Of a stretch of 64,000 nt of DNA, positions 53,898 to 62,840 are shown one piece after another. Source of the DNA: Pseudoxanthomonas sp. F37 (GTDB lineage: Bacteria; Pseudomonadota; Gammaproteobacteria; Xanthomonadales; Xanthomonadaceae); contig NZ_CP095187.1 of NCBI RefSeq assembly GCF_022965755.1, forward strand, positions 992,001-1,056,000, read 5' to 3'. The translations under genes were made by a program, and so were the position numbers. Below the pieces are notes generated by a model. It was given only the letters and a program-made list of their open reading frames with translations, searched no databases and was not told the origin of the DNA. Every line of letters starts with the position of its first letter. Position 1 is the stretch's first letter.

Positions 53898-54218
53898 TCA
53901 CCCGCGTGTCCACCACCACGCCGCCAGCGCCGTGCAGTGCAGCATCGCCATCGCCCGGAACGCCCTGCGGTAGGCCGGCTTGCGCGACTTGTGACGGAGC
54001 CGCTGCTGCGCGATCCAGGCGCCGGGCCAGCCGCCCGCAAGTTCCAGCAGGTGCAGGGTGGATTCGCGCGTGCGCCGGCGACCGGTCTGCGCCGCATGCT
54101 TGTCCAGCGCATAGGCGACGAAGGTGATCACCGACAGGACCAGCGGCACGAATGCCGCTTGCAGCGGGAGCCGCTCGGTGCGGACGGCCCAGGAGAGGAG
54201 CAGCCCATAGGCGATCAT
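53898..54218 (-). CDS. DUF1294 membrane protein
   Basis: A 106-residue protein of the DUF1294 family, often fused to a cold-shock domain but not here. Two hydrophobic segments (IAYGLLLSWAV and FVPLVLSVITFVAYALDKHA) precede the family signature AQTGRRRTRESTLHLLELAG, then GWPGAWIAQQRLRHKSRKPA, with Tyr/Arg-rich YRRAFRAMAMLHC near the end. The start is uncertain: ATG 54218 is used, although the frame is open upstream without a start giving family-like sequence. Function unknown. Confidence 0.8.
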   Translation of the reverse strand: MIAYGLLLSWAVRTERLPLQAAFVPLVLSVITFVAYALDKHAAQTGRRRTRESTLHLLELAGGWPGAWIAQQRLRHKSRKPAYRRAFRAMAMLHCTALAAWWWTRG

Positions 54219-54268
54219 CGCCGCCGCGCCCGCCACTGGAGATGCGGAATTGTGCGCGCGCCCGTGTT

Positions 54269-54547
54269 TCAAGACGGAAGCGGGTAGGGCTCGGTCGGGA
54301 GGTTGACCGTGATCGGTCGCGCCAATCCGAACCCCAACACGATCATCCCGGCCACATAGGTCAGCAGGGCGGTCCTGCTTCCCCGCAGATGGAGCACTCC
54401 GAACAGGATCAGGGTGGGCGGCATGAAAAGTCCGGCGAAGCCCCACAACACATGGGTACGGAATGCGTTGCGCAGCAGCCAGACCCAGCCGGTGAGCAGC
54501 AGGAAGATGGCGCTGCAGATCAGGATCAGGTGCAGGTTCAGTTGCAT
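54269..54547 (-). CDS. Small polytopic membrane protein of unknown function
   Basis: A 92-residue, highly hydrophobic protein with three predicted spans (LHLILICSAIFLLLTGWVWL, LWGFAGLFMPPTLILFGVLH, ALLTYVAGMIVLGFGLA). A positively charged loop with LRNAFRTH follows the first span. No known motif. It lies between mgtE (upstream) and the DUF1294 gene (downstream) on the same strand, with gaps of about 50 bases. Real gene is likely because of the clean membrane pattern and good start at ATG 54547. Confidence 0.65.
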   Translation of the reverse strand: MQLNLHLILICSAIFLLLTGWVWLLRNAFRTHVLWGFAGLFMPPTLILFGVLHLRGSRTALLTYVAGMIVLGFGLARPITVNLPTEPYPLPS

Positions 54548-54595
54548 GGGCGAAGCCTTCCTTGAATCGTGGTGGGCAGAGGTGAAGCGCAGCGG

Positions 54596-55957
54596 TCAGT
54601 GCAGCAGGATCAGCGTGGCCAGACCCAGGAAGCAGAAGAAGCCCATCACGTCGGTCACCGCGGTGACCACGACGGTGCCGGCGACGGCGGGGTCGATGTT
54701 CATGCGCTTGAGCAGCAGCGGCAGCAGCACGCCGGCGGTGGCGGCGGCGCAGAAGTTCAGCACCAGCGCCATCGCGATGACCAGCGACAGCATGGGACTG
54801 CGGAACCAGACGAACGCGATCACGCCGACGATGCCGCCGATCAGCACGCCGTTGATCAGCGCCACGCGCAGTTCCTTCCACCACAGGATGCCGGCGTTAC
54901 TCGACCCCACCTGGCCCAGGGCCAGGCCGCGCACCATCAGCGTCAGCACCTGCACCGCCGCGTTGCCGCCGATGCCGGCCACGATGGGCATCAGCACGGC
55001 CAGGGCGACGATCTTCTCCAGCGTCACTTCGAACTGGCCGATCACGCTGGCCGCCATGAACGCGGTGAACAGGTTGATGCCCAGCCACACCACGCGGCCG
55101 CGCACGGCGCGCTTGACCGGCGAGAACAGGTCCTCGTCCTCGTCCAGGCCGGCGGCGCCCAGCGCCTGGTGCTCGGCCTGCTCGCGGATGATGTCCACCA
55201 CGTCGTCGATGGTGATGCGGCCTAGCAGGATGTTGTTGTCGTCCACCACGGGCGCGGAGACCCAGTCGTGGTCGGAGAACTGGCGCGCCACTTCCTGCGC
55301 GCTCTCGCCCACGTCGATGGCCGGCTGCTCGTCGTCGATCAGCCGGTTGATGGGCGTGGTGTCCTCGTGCGTGACCAGCGCGGCCAGCGGCACGCGGCCC
55401 AGGTACTGGTGGCGGCGGCTGACCACGTACAGGTGGTCGGTGTGGTCCGGCAGTTCGCCGCGCAGGCGCAGGTAGCGCAGCACCACGTCGACGTTGACGT
55501 CGGCGCGCACGGTGACCACGTCCGGATTCATCAGGCGGCCGGCGGTGTCCTCCGGGTACGAGAGCACCTGCTCCAGGCGCTCGCGGTTCTCGCGGTCCAT
55601 CGACTTGAGGACTTCGTCGATGACGGTGTCGGGCAGGTCCTCCACCAGGTCGGCCAGGTCGTCGATGTCCAGGTCTTCGACGGCGGCGACGATCTCGTCG
55701 GTGTCCATGTCCGCCAGCAGGCTTTCGCGCACCTCGTCGCCGACGTGCACCAGCACTTCGCCGTCGTCCTCGGGATCGACCAGGCCCCAGACGACTTCGC
55801 GCTTGCCCGGCGGCAGCGATTCCAGCAGGTTGCCGATCTCCGCGGGCGACAAGGTGTTGACCAGCCGGCGCACGGGCCCCAGCCGACCGCTGTCGAGCGC
55901 GTCGGAGAGCAGGCGCAGCTGGCGTGCGGTCTTGTCGTGGCGGATGGTCTCGACCAT
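54596..55957 (-). CDS. mgtE: Magnesium transporter MgtE
   Basis: Mg2+-gated channel/transporter of the inner membrane, 453 residues. The N-terminal superhelical domain is at about 15-130 (LRLLSDALDSGRLGPVRRLV, EVRESLLADMDTDEIVAAVE, DLADLVEDLPDTVIDEVLKS). The CBS pair follows at about 135-265 (PDVVTVRADVNVDVVLRYL; APVVDDNNILLGRITIDDVV). The five-span membrane domain starts near 285 and carries GIGGNAAVQVLTLMVRGLAL and the final VVVTAVTDVMGFFCFLGLAT with its Mg-binding Asp. The acidic N-domain acts as an Mg sensor in the family. It is separated from ptsI by a long palindromic repeat. Confidence 0.96.
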   Translation of the reverse strand: MVETIRHDKTARQLRLLSDALDSGRLGPVRRLVNTLSPAEIGNLLESLPPGKREVVWGLVDPEDDGEVLVHVGDEVRESLLADMDTDEIVAAVEDLDIDDLADLVEDLPDTVIDEVLKSMDRENRERLEQVLSYPEDTAGRLMNPDVVTVRADVNVDVVLRYLRLRGELPDHTDHLYVVSRRHQYLGRVPLAALVTHEDTTPINRLIDDEQPAIDVGESAQEVARQFSDHDWVSAPVVDDNNILLGRITIDDVVDIIREQAEHQALGAAGLDEDEDLFSPVKRAVRGRVVWLGINLFTAFMAASVIGQFEVTLEKIVALAVLMPIVAGIGGNAAVQVLTLMVRGLALGQVGSSNAGILWWKELRVALINGVLIGGIVGVIAFVWFRSPMLSLVIAMALVLNFCAAATAGVLLPLLLKRMNIDPAVAGTVVVTAVTDVMGFFCFLGLATLILLH

Positions 55958-56088
55958 TCGGTACTCCGGAATGGGGCCGATCCGTCAGGCGGATGCGACC
56001 GGGGCATCAGGCGTTCATGCCGCCATTATCGCCCGGGCTGCGATTTATGGACACCCCGTACCGCCGCCGTACGAGATCCCGCGCGTTT

Positions 56089-56165
56089 GTAGGAGCGCCC
56101 CATGGGCGCGATGCTTTTCGCAAAAAATCCGAAGCAACAGCATCGCGCCCATGGGGCGCTCCTGC
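56089..56165. repeat. Long palindromic intergenic repeat (REP-like) between ptsI and mgtE
   Basis: Left arm 56089-56115 reads GTAGGAGCGCCCCATGGGCG then CGATGCT. The right arm 56139-56165 is its inverted copy with one mismatch, separated by 23 bases. It belongs to the same broad GGAGCG...CGCGA type as the repeat at 35512 but with a different centre. In RNA it would make a 27-bp stem that may shield the ptsI mRNA end or stop transcription into mgtE. Confidence 0.82.
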
Positions 56166-56173
56166 AGAGAGGG

Positions 56174-57895
56174 TCAGATGGGTGTGGCGGCCTTGAGCCA
56201 GCGCTCGATGCCTGCACGGTCGCGCGCCTGCAGCAGTTTCGCCGCACGGGCCTGCAGGTCCGACAGGTCGCTGTCGCGGATCGCCCTGCGCAGTTCCAGC
56301 AGGGTCGCCGGGTGCAGGCTGAACTCGCGCAGGCCCAGCGCCAGCAGCATCGGCGCGAGGGTGGCATCGCCGGCCATCTCGCCGCACATCGCCACCGGCA
56401 CCTTGTGCTCGGCGCCGATGCCGATGACATGGCGGAGCAGGCGCAGCACGCCGGGGTGCAACGGCGAATAGAGTTCGCCCAGCGCCTCGTTGTTGCGGTC
56501 CGCCGCCAGCAGGTACTGCACCAGGTCGTTGGTGCCGATGGACACGAAGTCCACCACGTCCACGAAGCCGTGGAAGGCGATCGCGGCCGCGGGCACTTCG
56601 ATCATCGCGCCCAGTTGGACATGCCCGGCGATCTCGTGGCCCTGCTTGCGCAGCTGCAGCCCCGCACGGCGCAGGCGGCGGCGCACTTCCAGCAGTTCCT
56701 CGCGGCCGCTGACCATCGGCACCAGGATGCGCACGGGGCCGTAGGCCGAGGCCCGCAGGATGGCGCGCAGCTGGGTGTCGAAGACGTCGGCATGCGCCAG
56801 CGACAGGCGCACGCCGCGCACGCCCAGCGCAGGATTGTCCTCGTCACCGATGGCCAGGCCGGTGCGGTCGGCCTTGTCCGCGCCCAGGTCCAGCGTGCGG
56901 ATCGTCACCGGCCGCCCGCTCATGCCCAGCGCCAGGTCGCGGTAGACCTGGAACTGCTCGTCCTCGCCCGGCAGCTCGCGCCGCTGCAGGAACAGGAATT
57001 CCGTGCGGTACAGGCCCACGCCCGCCGCGCCCAGGGCATGGGCCTTGGCCACATCCTCCAGCGACTCGGCATTGGCCCACAGCGCCACGTCGACCCCGTC
57101 GCGGGTGCGGCTGGGTTTGGAGCGCAGGCGGCCCAGTTCGCGCGCCTCGCGCGCGGCATCGCGCAGGCGCTCGCGGTAGCGGCGAAGATCGGCCGGATCG
57201 GGGTTGACCACGACCTCGCCGGTGCTGCCGTCCACCAGCAACACGTCGCCGTCGTTGACGCGCTGCAGGGCCTGCGCGTTGCCCACCACCAGCGGCAGGT
57301 GCAGGCTGCGCGCCAGGATGGCGCTGTGCGAGAGGGCGCTGCCGGCGGCGGTGACCACGGCGACGACGCCCTGTTGCTGGAGTTCCGCCAGTTCGGAGGG
57401 CGCCACGTTGTCGCTGACCAGGATCTCGCCGGCCACGCCCGGGGTGCCTTCCGCACGCTGGTGCAGGTGCGCATGGATCCGCCCGATCACATGGTCCAGG
57501 TCGTCCATGCGGCTCTTGAGGTAGGCATCGTCCATGCCGTCGAACACCGCGGCCAGACGATCGCGCTGCAGCCTGAGGGCGTAGTCGGCGGTGTAGCGGC
57601 CGGCGCGGATCAGCTCATCCAGGCCGTGCAGCAGTTCGGGGTCGTCCAGCAGCAGGGCATGCAGGTCGAGGAATTCACCGACTTCCTTGGCCAACGCGCC
57701 ATGCAGGCGGGCGCGCAGGCTGTGCATCTCGCGGCGGGTGGCGTCGACGGCGTCGTGCAGCCGGGCCAGTTCGTCGTCGATCTGGTCCTGGCGGATGCGC
57801 TGTTCGGCAACATCCAGGACATGCGGCAGCCGCACCCGGGCACGTCCCAGCGCGCTGCCGCGCGATGCCCCGTGGCCCGGCAGCAGCGCCCGCAT
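56174..57895 (-). CDS. ptsI: PTS enzyme I (phosphoenolpyruvate-protein phosphotransferase)
   Basis: Starts the phosphotransfer chain from PEP to HPr; cytosolic, 573 residues, the normal length. The phospho-His is in VTAAGSALSHSAILARSLHL (about 182-201). The PEP-binding barrel has ALGAAGVGLYRTEFLFLQRR (about 286-305), RTLDLGADKADR, MIEVPAAAIAFHGFVDVVDF and the active Cys region VPVAMCGEMAGDA (about 495-507). No GAF domain is present, so it is EI and not EI-Ntr. The ATG overlaps the ptsH stop by one base. With EIIA and HPr it forms a complete soluble relay here. Confidence 0.95.
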   Translation of the reverse strand: MRALLPGHGASRGSALGRARVRLPHVLDVAEQRIRQDQIDDELARLHDAVDATRREMHSLRARLHGALAKEVGEFLDLHALLLDDPELLHGLDELIRAGRYTADYALRLQRDRLAAVFDGMDDAYLKSRMDDLDHVIGRIHAHLHQRAEGTPGVAGEILVSDNVAPSELAELQQQGVVAVVTAAGSALSHSAILARSLHLPLVVGNAQALQRVNDGDVLLVDGSTGEVVVNPDPADLRRYRERLRDAAREARELGRLRSKPSRTRDGVDVALWANAESLEDVAKAHALGAAGVGLYRTEFLFLQRRELPGEDEQFQVYRDLALGMSGRPVTIRTLDLGADKADRTGLAIGDEDNPALGVRGVRLSLAHADVFDTQLRAILRASAYGPVRILVPMVSGREELLEVRRRLRRAGLQLRKQGHEIAGHVQLGAMIEVPAAAIAFHGFVDVVDFVSIGTNDLVQYLLAADRNNEALGELYSPLHPGVLRLLRHVIGIGAEHKVPVAMCGEMAGDATLAPMLLALGLREFSLHPATLLELRRAIRDSDLSDLQARAAKLLQARDRAGIERWLKAATPI

Positions 57896-58164
57896 CAGGC
57901 GTCCTCGTCGAATCGTCGCTCGAACAGCGAGGCGACTTCCTGCATCGCCGCGGCTTCGTCCTCGCCCTCGATGCGGACGATCACCGGCGTGCCCTGTCCG
58001 GCCGCCAGCAGCATGACGCCCATGATGCTCTTGGCGTTCACCTCGCGGCCCTTGGCCGCCAGCGTGGCGTTGCAGCGGAAACCGGACAGCGTCTGCACCA
58101 GCTTGGCGGTGGCGCGCGCATGCAGGCCCAGGCGGTTGGAAATGGTGAGTTCGCGCTCAAGCAT
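57895..58164 (-). CDS. ptsH: HPr phosphocarrier protein
   Basis: Small phosphocarrier between EI and EIIA, 89 residues from ATG 58164, which aligns with HPr N-termini; six more codons are open upstream (58182). The phospho-His is in TISNRLGLHARATAKLVQTL (His near 15), and the regulatory serine region is GREVNAKSIMGVMLLAAGQG (Ser near 46), the site used by HPr kinase. Because hprK is in the same cluster, HPr can probably carry both His-P and Ser-P. The start overlaps the EIIA stop by 8 bases. Confidence 0.95.
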   Translation of the reverse strand: MLERELTISNRLGLHARATAKLVQTLSGFRCNATLAAKGREVNAKSIMGVMLLAAGQGTPVIVRIEGEDEAAAMQEVASLFERRFDEDA

Positions 58165-58549
58165 CGTCGTGAATGACTCCATTGCGTGCGCCGGCGGCGG
58201 CGGTCGCCGGCAGTTCGTCCAGTCCCTGTTCCGAATAGTTCATCACCCGCAGCAGCATCGGCAGGCTCAGCGCCGACACGCGCCGCACCGGCGTGCCCAG
58301 ACGGGCCAGCCTGCCCGCCAGATTGCTGGGGCTGGCGCCGTACAGGTCGGTCAGCACCAGCACGCCATCGCCGCCATCCACGCGCCGCAGCGCGGCCGAA
58401 GCCTGCGGCAGCAGCGCCTCCAGGTCGGCGTCGAACGGCACCTCGAAGGCCTCCGCCTTCAGGGGCAGTTGCCGCAGCAGTGCCGTGGCGACGGCGAGGA
58501 TCGCCGCACCCACGCCGGGATGAGTCACAAGAAGAATGCCACAGGCCAT
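58157..58549 (-). CDS. Mannose-type PTS EIIA domain protein
   Basis: Stand-alone EIIA of the mannose/sorbose superfamily, 130 residues. The phospho-His is in GILLVTHPGVGAAILAVATA (His near 9), and the fold's other marks are VLVLTDLYGASPSNLAGRLA (about 64-83) and VRRVSALSLPMLLRVMNYSE. No IIB, IIC or IID parts are near, so this looks like a regulatory PTS branch and not a sugar uptake system. In related alphaproteobacteria such EIIAs control hormone-like phosphorelays; the output here is unknown. It lies 167 bases downstream of rapZ. Confidence 0.9.
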   Translation of the reverse strand: MACGILLVTHPGVGAAILAVATALLRQLPLKAEAFEVPFDADLEALLPQASAALRRVDGGDGVLVLTDLYGASPSNLAGRLARLGTPVRRVSALSLPMLLRVMNYSEQGLDELPATAAAGARNGVIHDDA

Positions 58550-58716
58550 GCCGGAACGTTAACAGACCGGCATGACGCGCTGGAAGCGGCGTGAGTGGAA
58601 CGGTCAGGGTGGCCGGCGGCCCTGCCCGGCCCCGGGGAGCGGAGCGTGCTGCGCTGCTTGTCTGCCGGGGCTCCGGACAGCATCAGCCGGGCAGGCCCGG
58701 CTCGACGAAGCCGGGG

Positions 58717-59637
58717 TCAGTCCAATTCCCGATGGAAGGTGGCGACTTCTTCCCAGCCCTGTTCGCGCGCGTGCCGGGCCAGGGTTTCCGCCAGGTACAC
58801 GGAGCGGTGCTTGCCGCCGGTGCAGCCGAAGGCGATGGTCACGTAACTGCGGGTCTCGCCGCGCAGCCGCGGCAGCCAGGTGTCCAGGAAGCCGCTGACC
58901 TGGCCGACGTACTCGGCGACCTCCGGCTGGGCGTCGAGGAAGGCACGCACCTTCGGGTCGCGGCCGGCGTAGGGACGCAACTCCGGGTTCCAGTGCGGGT
59001 TGGGCAGCACCCGGGCGTCGAACACGAAGTCGGCATCCGCCGGCACACCGCGCTTGTAGGCGAAGGATTCGAACAGCAGCGACAGCTGGGTGCCCTTGTT
59101 GAAGGCGAACTCGGCGATGATCCGGCGCCGCAGCTGGTGCACGTTGAGCTGGCTGGTGTCGATGACGACGTCGGCTTCCGCGCGCAGCGGCGCGATGATG
59201 GCGCGTTCCTGCCGGATGGCCTCCTGCAGCGACAGTCCGCCATGGCCCAGCGGGTGGCGCCGGCGGGTGTCGGAATAGCGCCGCAGCAATACCTCGTCGC
59301 TGGCATCGAAGAAGATCAGCCGGCCTTCCAGCCCGAGCTGGGCCAGCGCCGCGCGCCACTGCGCCAGCTTGGACAGGTCGCTGTGGCGGCTGCGCACGTC
59401 GATGCCCACGGCGATCTTGGGCGGCAGTTCGTCCTCGCGCATCAGGCTGCGCACGAACGAGGGCAGCAGATCCACCGGCAGGTTGTCGACGCAGTAATAG
59501 TCCAGGTCCTCGAAGGTCTTCAGGGCCACCGACTTGCCCGAGCCGGACAGGCCGCTGACGATGACGACCGTGGGTGCGGGCGGGGCCGGCGTGCCGTTGT
59601 CCTCGTCTGTGACCTGCGGGGCGGTCGGACCGATCAT
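58717..59637 (-). CDS. rapZ: RNase adapter protein RapZ (YvcJ family)
   Basis: P-loop protein that in E. coli directs RNase E to the GlmZ small RNA and senses glucosamine-6-phosphate; 306 residues. Walker A is [20 protein letters not shown] (about 25-44), followed by [40 protein letters not shown], and the conserved C-terminal domain [20 protein letters not shown] (about 263-282). An N-terminal extension of about 20 residues ([19 protein letters not shown]) is not in the E. coli form. The ATG overlaps the hprK stop (ATGA), so the two are coupled. Confidence 0.95.
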   Translation of the reverse strand: MIGPTAPQVTDEDNGTPAPPAPTVVIVSGLSGSGKSVALKTFEDLDYYCVDNLPVDLLPSFVRSLMREDELPPKIAVGIDVRSRHSDLSKLAQWRAALAQLGLEGRLIFFDASDEVLLRRYSDTRRRHPLGHGGLSLQEAIRQERAIIAPLRAEADVVIDTSQLNVHQLRRRIIAEFAFNKGTQLSLLFESFAYKRGVPADADFVFDARVLPNPHWNPELRPYAGRDPKVRAFLDAQPEVAEYVGQVSGFLDTWLPRLRGETRSYVTIAFGCTGGKHRSVYLAETLARHAREQGWEEVATFHRELD

Positions 59638-60584
59638 GGCGCGCTGCGCTCGAGCAGGTTGCTGTGGCGTGCGATGAACATCGCGGCCGGATCGATGCCC
59701 TTGGTGCGCAGGATGTGCAGGCGGGTGGCGGCCTCGGTCAGCACGGCCAGGTTGCGGCCGGGCATCACCGGCAGGGTGATCAGCGGCACATCCAGGTCCA
59801 GCACGTGGCGGGTGCCCGAATCGCCGGTCAGCCGCTCGTAGCCGTGCGGATTGGGTTCGGTCATCGGCCGGGTCAGGTGCACGATCAGGCGCAGGTACTT
59901 GTTCTTCTTCACCGCGGTGTCGCCGAACATCTCGCGCACATTCAATACGCCCAGCCCGCGCACTTCCAGCAGGTCCTGCAGCAGTTCGGGACAGGTGCCG
60001 TCCAGCACGTCGGGCGCGATCTGGGTGAACTCGGGCGCGTCGTCGGCGACCAGGCGGTGGCCGCGGCTCAGCAGCTCCAGCGCCAGTTCGCTCTTGCCGG
60101 ACCCGGCCTCGCCGGTGATCAGCACGCCGATCGAGTAGATCTCCATGAAGACGCCGTGCAGCGTCACCCGCGGCGCCAGCGTGCGCGCGAGGTGGTAGGA
60201 GAGGTGGTTGAGCAGTTCGTGGCCGCGCTTGGGTGATGCCCACAGCGGGGTATCGTTCTCGTTGGCGGCTTCGCGCAGGTCTTCGGGGCACGACTGGTTC
60301 TTGCTGATCACCAGCGCCAGCGGCTTGGCCTGCACGATCTTCTCGATGGTTTCCCAGCGCTGGCGCGAGTCCAGCGAGTCCAGCCAGGTCAGTTCCTCGG
60401 TCCCGAGGATCTGCACCTTGTTGGGATAGACGGCATTGAGGTAGCCGGCCAGGGACGGACGCCGCGACACGGTATCGCCGGATTCCAGCACGCGCCTCTC
60501 GCCCTTCTGTCCCGCCAGCCAGCGCAGGGCCAGCTTGTCCTTCTGCTGGTCGAACAGTTCACGGGCGGTGATGCTGGTGTTCAT
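59634..60584 (-). CDS. hprK: HPr kinase/phosphorylase
   Basis: Phosphorylates and dephosphorylates Ser46 of HPr; 316 residues from ATG 60584 (ATG 60587 equally possible, and 31 codons are open upstream without family likeness). The P-loop is [20 protein letters not shown] (about 147-166). The HprK signature is [20 protein letters not shown] (about 206-225), with [18 protein letters not shown] between them and [20 protein letters not shown] later. It sits where proteobacteria with a regulatory PTS keep it, between hpf and rapZ. No ptsN is found between hpf and hprK. Confidence 0.95.
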   Translation of the reverse strand: MNTSITARELFDQQKDKLALRWLAGQKGERRVLESGDTVSRRPSLAGYLNAVYPNKVQILGTEELTWLDSLDSRQRWETIEKIVQAKPLALVISKNQSCPEDLREAANENDTPLWASPKRGHELLNHLSYHLARTLAPRVTLHGVFMEIYSIGVLITGEAGSGKSELALELLSRGHRLVADDAPEFTQIAPDVLDGTCPELLQDLLEVRGLGVLNVREMFGDTAVKKNKYLRLIVHLTRPMTEPNPHGYERLTGDSGTRHVLDLDVPLITLPVMPGRNLAVLTEAATRLHILRTKGIDPAAMFIARHSNLLERSAP

Positions 60585-60734
60585 CATGCGGAAGCGGCCG
60601 GCGGGAAGGGAGATGCCGGCCCGGAAGGCGGCACAGGCCAGTGTAATGGCCCGTTCGCGGCCGCGCGAGGCATGCATCCCGGCCGTGGGGCCGCCCCGCG
60701 GTGCGGAGCGGCCTGGCGGGTACGCCCGGCGGTA

Positions 60735-61055
60735 TCAGCCGATGAGTTCTCCGCGCGCGCCTGTGCGCTGCACGTCGGTGCGCTTTTCCTTGTGCTTGAC
60801 CAGCAGGCGGTCGAGCTTGTCGGCCAGGACGTCGATGGCGGCATACATGGTGGGCGCGCCAGCATCGGCATGAAGGGTGCGGCCGGCGACATTGATCGTG
60901 GCTTCGGCCAGGTAGTCGGGCTTGCGGGTACCCAGCTGCGTACGGACCTCGAAGGGTTGGTCGAAGTGGCGTTCCAGCCGCTTCAGCTTGGTTTCGACGT
61001 ATTCGCGCAGGGCGGGGGTGACTTCGATTTCGTGGCCGTAAGTCTCGATACGCAT
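60735..61055 (-). CDS. hpf: Ribosome hibernation promoting factor (short HPF/RaiA-like)
   Basis: Binds the 30S decoding site and inactivates ribosomes in starvation, 106 residues, so it is the short form. Marks: YGHEIEVTPALREYVETKLK (about 6-25), the basic strand RTQLGTRKPDYLAEATINVA, and LHADAGAPTMYAAIDVLADK then LDRLLVKHKEKRTDV with the basic helix. The ATG at 61055 gives the standard N-terminus. It follows rpoN after 273 bases with a possible promoter of its own. Placement directly after rpoN is conserved in proteobacteria. Confidence 0.95.
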   Translation of the reverse strand: MRIETYGHEIEVTPALREYVETKLKRLERHFDQPFEVRTQLGTRKPDYLAEATINVAGRTLHADAGAPTMYAAIDVLADKLDRLLVKHKEKRTDVQRTGARGELIG

Positions 61056-61186
61056 GTGTGCCTCCTTCGGGTCGGTAGAACCGCGCATTCGCGCGGAAAG
61101 CGTGCCAGTAATGACAACGCGGCAGGGGTCTGGGTTCCGGAGTGCTCCTTGTGCCGGTGGCGATGGCAGACGGGTGCTGCATGACA

Positions 61187-61215
61187 AAGATGGACCCGGG
61201 CGCGGCAACTATCAA
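61187..61215 (-). promoter_or_regulatory. Possible promoter for hpf
   Basis: On the minus strand TTGATA (61215-61210) and CATCTT (61192-61187) are 17 bases apart, about 130 bases ahead of the hpf start. The -35 is good, the -10 weak (3 of 6). It would allow hpf to be expressed apart from rpoN. Confidence 0.35.
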
Positions 61216-61328
61216 CCGGCGCACGCGTCTTTTTAACGCGGTGGCGCGGAGGTGTTAGGAAAGCGTTCTGCGCACATGGAACGTGGTCACGCTTCGCGTC
61301 CCGTCGCGTTGCTGTGCAGGCCGGGCGT

Positions 61329-62795
61329 TCAGGCGATCCGTACGCGTTCGTGCGAAGACAGGATGTTCAGCGCCTCGCGGTACTTGGCCACGGTGCGCCG
61401 TGCCACCGGGATGCCGGAGGCCTTCAGCAGGTCGGCCAGTTTCGCGTCGGACAACGGCTTGCGCGGGTTCTCGTTTTCCACCAGCCGCCGGATCATGGCC
61501 TGGATGGCGGTACTGGAGGCTTCGCCGCCGCCTTCGGTGTCGATGCCCGAGGCGAAGAAGGCGCGCATGGGCAGGGTGCCCCGCGGTGTCCTGACGTACT
61601 TGCGCGCGATGGCGCGCGAGACCGTCGATTCGTGCAGGCCGACCTCCTCGGCGACATCCCGCAGCGTGAGCGGACGCAGCGCCTGTTCGCCGAACTCGAG
61701 GAACCCGGCCTGCTGGTGCAGCAGGCAGCGCATCACCTTGAGCAGCGTCTCGCCGCGCGCCTCGACGCTCTTGAGCAGCCAGCGGGCTTCCTGCAACTGG
61801 GCCCTGAGGTAGCCGGCATCGCTGTCGCCGCACTGGCGGATCATCTGCTCGTAGCCGCGATGGATGGTGATGCGGGGCAGGGTGTTGCCGGCCAGCGCCG
61901 CGCGCCACACGCCGCGCTGGCGCCAGACCACGCAGTCGGGCACCACGTAGGTGTCGTGCGAGAGATCGCCGACCTGTGCGCCGGGCTTGGGGTCGAGCGT
62001 GCGCAGCAGGTGCACGGCTTCTTCCACTTCGGCGACGGGCCGTTTCAGTTCCTGGGCGATGCCGTCCACGCCGCTGCGGGGAAGACGCTCCAGCGCCGTC
62101 CCGGCGATCTTCAGCGCCAGCGACCTGCCCGGCGTGTCCTCGCCGAGTACGGACAATTGCAGCTGCAGGCATTCGCCCAGCGAACGTGCGGCCACGCCGA
62201 CCGGATCGAAGCGCTGTACCTGGTGCAGCACGACCAGGATGTCCTCTTCCGCGGCTTCGATCTCCGGCCGCAGGGCCTGGGCTATCCCGGACAGCGGTTC
62301 GCGCAGGTAGCCGTCGTCTTCCAGCGCGTCGATCAGCGCGGCGCCTATGCGGCGGTCGCGCGCCGACAGGTGCGACAGGTGCAGCTGCCACAGCAGGTGG
62401 CCGTGCAGCGTATCGGCTTCGGCGACGCGCTCGGCGGGGCTGCCGCCGTCTTCGTCGTCGAACGATCCTCCACTGCCGGAGGATGTCCACGGGCCGTCGT
62501 CCGGCGACCAGTCGTCGGGTTCGCCGGCGGCGACCCGTTCGTGGTCCCGTTCGTCCTGGGCCTGCGTCCGTTCCTCACGCGGTTCGTCTCCCGGAGGGCG
62601 CTCGTCGTCGGCACCGCGCTGCGGGCCCGCATCCTGGCCGGGTTCGCTCCAGTCCAGCAGGGGATTGGTTTCCACCGCCTCGGTCAGCTCGATCTCGAGT
62701 TCGGCGGTGGACATCTGCAGCAGCCGGATGGCCTGACGCAGCTGCGGCGTCATGACCAGATGCTGTCCCAGCGATGTCTGCAGGCGTGGCTTCAT
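61329..62795 (-). CDS. rpoN: RNA polymerase sigma-54 factor
   Basis: Alternative sigma factor that needs enhancer-binding activators, 488 residues. Region I is RLQTSLGQHLVMTPQLRQAI (about 4-23). Region II is an acidic linker, about 50-120 (DDERPPGDEPREERTQAQDE). The core-binding part follows. The HTH is RDVAEEVGLHESTVSRAIAR (about 376-395), and the diagnostic RpoN box ARRTVAKYRE is near residue 470, fully conserved. ATG 62795 starts Region I exactly; an upstream ATG adds ten residues. It sits after lptB with a 45-base gap, a conserved order. Confidence 0.97.
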   Translation of the reverse strand: MKPRLQTSLGQHLVMTPQLRQAIRLLQMSTAELEIELTEAVETNPLLDWSEPGQDAGPQRGADDERPPGDEPREERTQAQDERDHERVAAGEPDDWSPDDGPWTSSGSGGSFDDEDGGSPAERVAEADTLHGHLLWQLHLSHLSARDRRIGAALIDALEDDGYLREPLSGIAQALRPEIEAAEEDILVVLHQVQRFDPVGVAARSLGECLQLQLSVLGEDTPGRSLALKIAGTALERLPRSGVDGIAQELKRPVAEVEEAVHLLRTLDPKPGAQVGDLSHDTYVVPDCVVWRQRGVWRAALAGNTLPRITIHRGYEQMIRQCGDSDAGYLRAQLQEARWLLKSVEARGETLLKVMRCLLHQQAGFLEFGEQALRPLTLRDVAEEVGLHESTVSRAIARKYVRTPRGTLPMRAFFASGIDTEGGGEASSTAIQAMIRRLVENENPRKPLSDAKLADLLKASGIPVARRTVAKYREALNILSSHERVRIA

Positions 62796-62840
62796 TCCCG
62801 ACCTTGGAAACCCGTAGGCGGCCAATGCCGCCGACGGGGA

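Noticed and set aside
58618-58698. Inverted repeat TGCCCGGC/GCCGGGCA between rapZ and EIIA
   Set aside because: Only 8 bp with a 55-base loop in very GC-rich DNA and no T-run; not convincing as a terminator.
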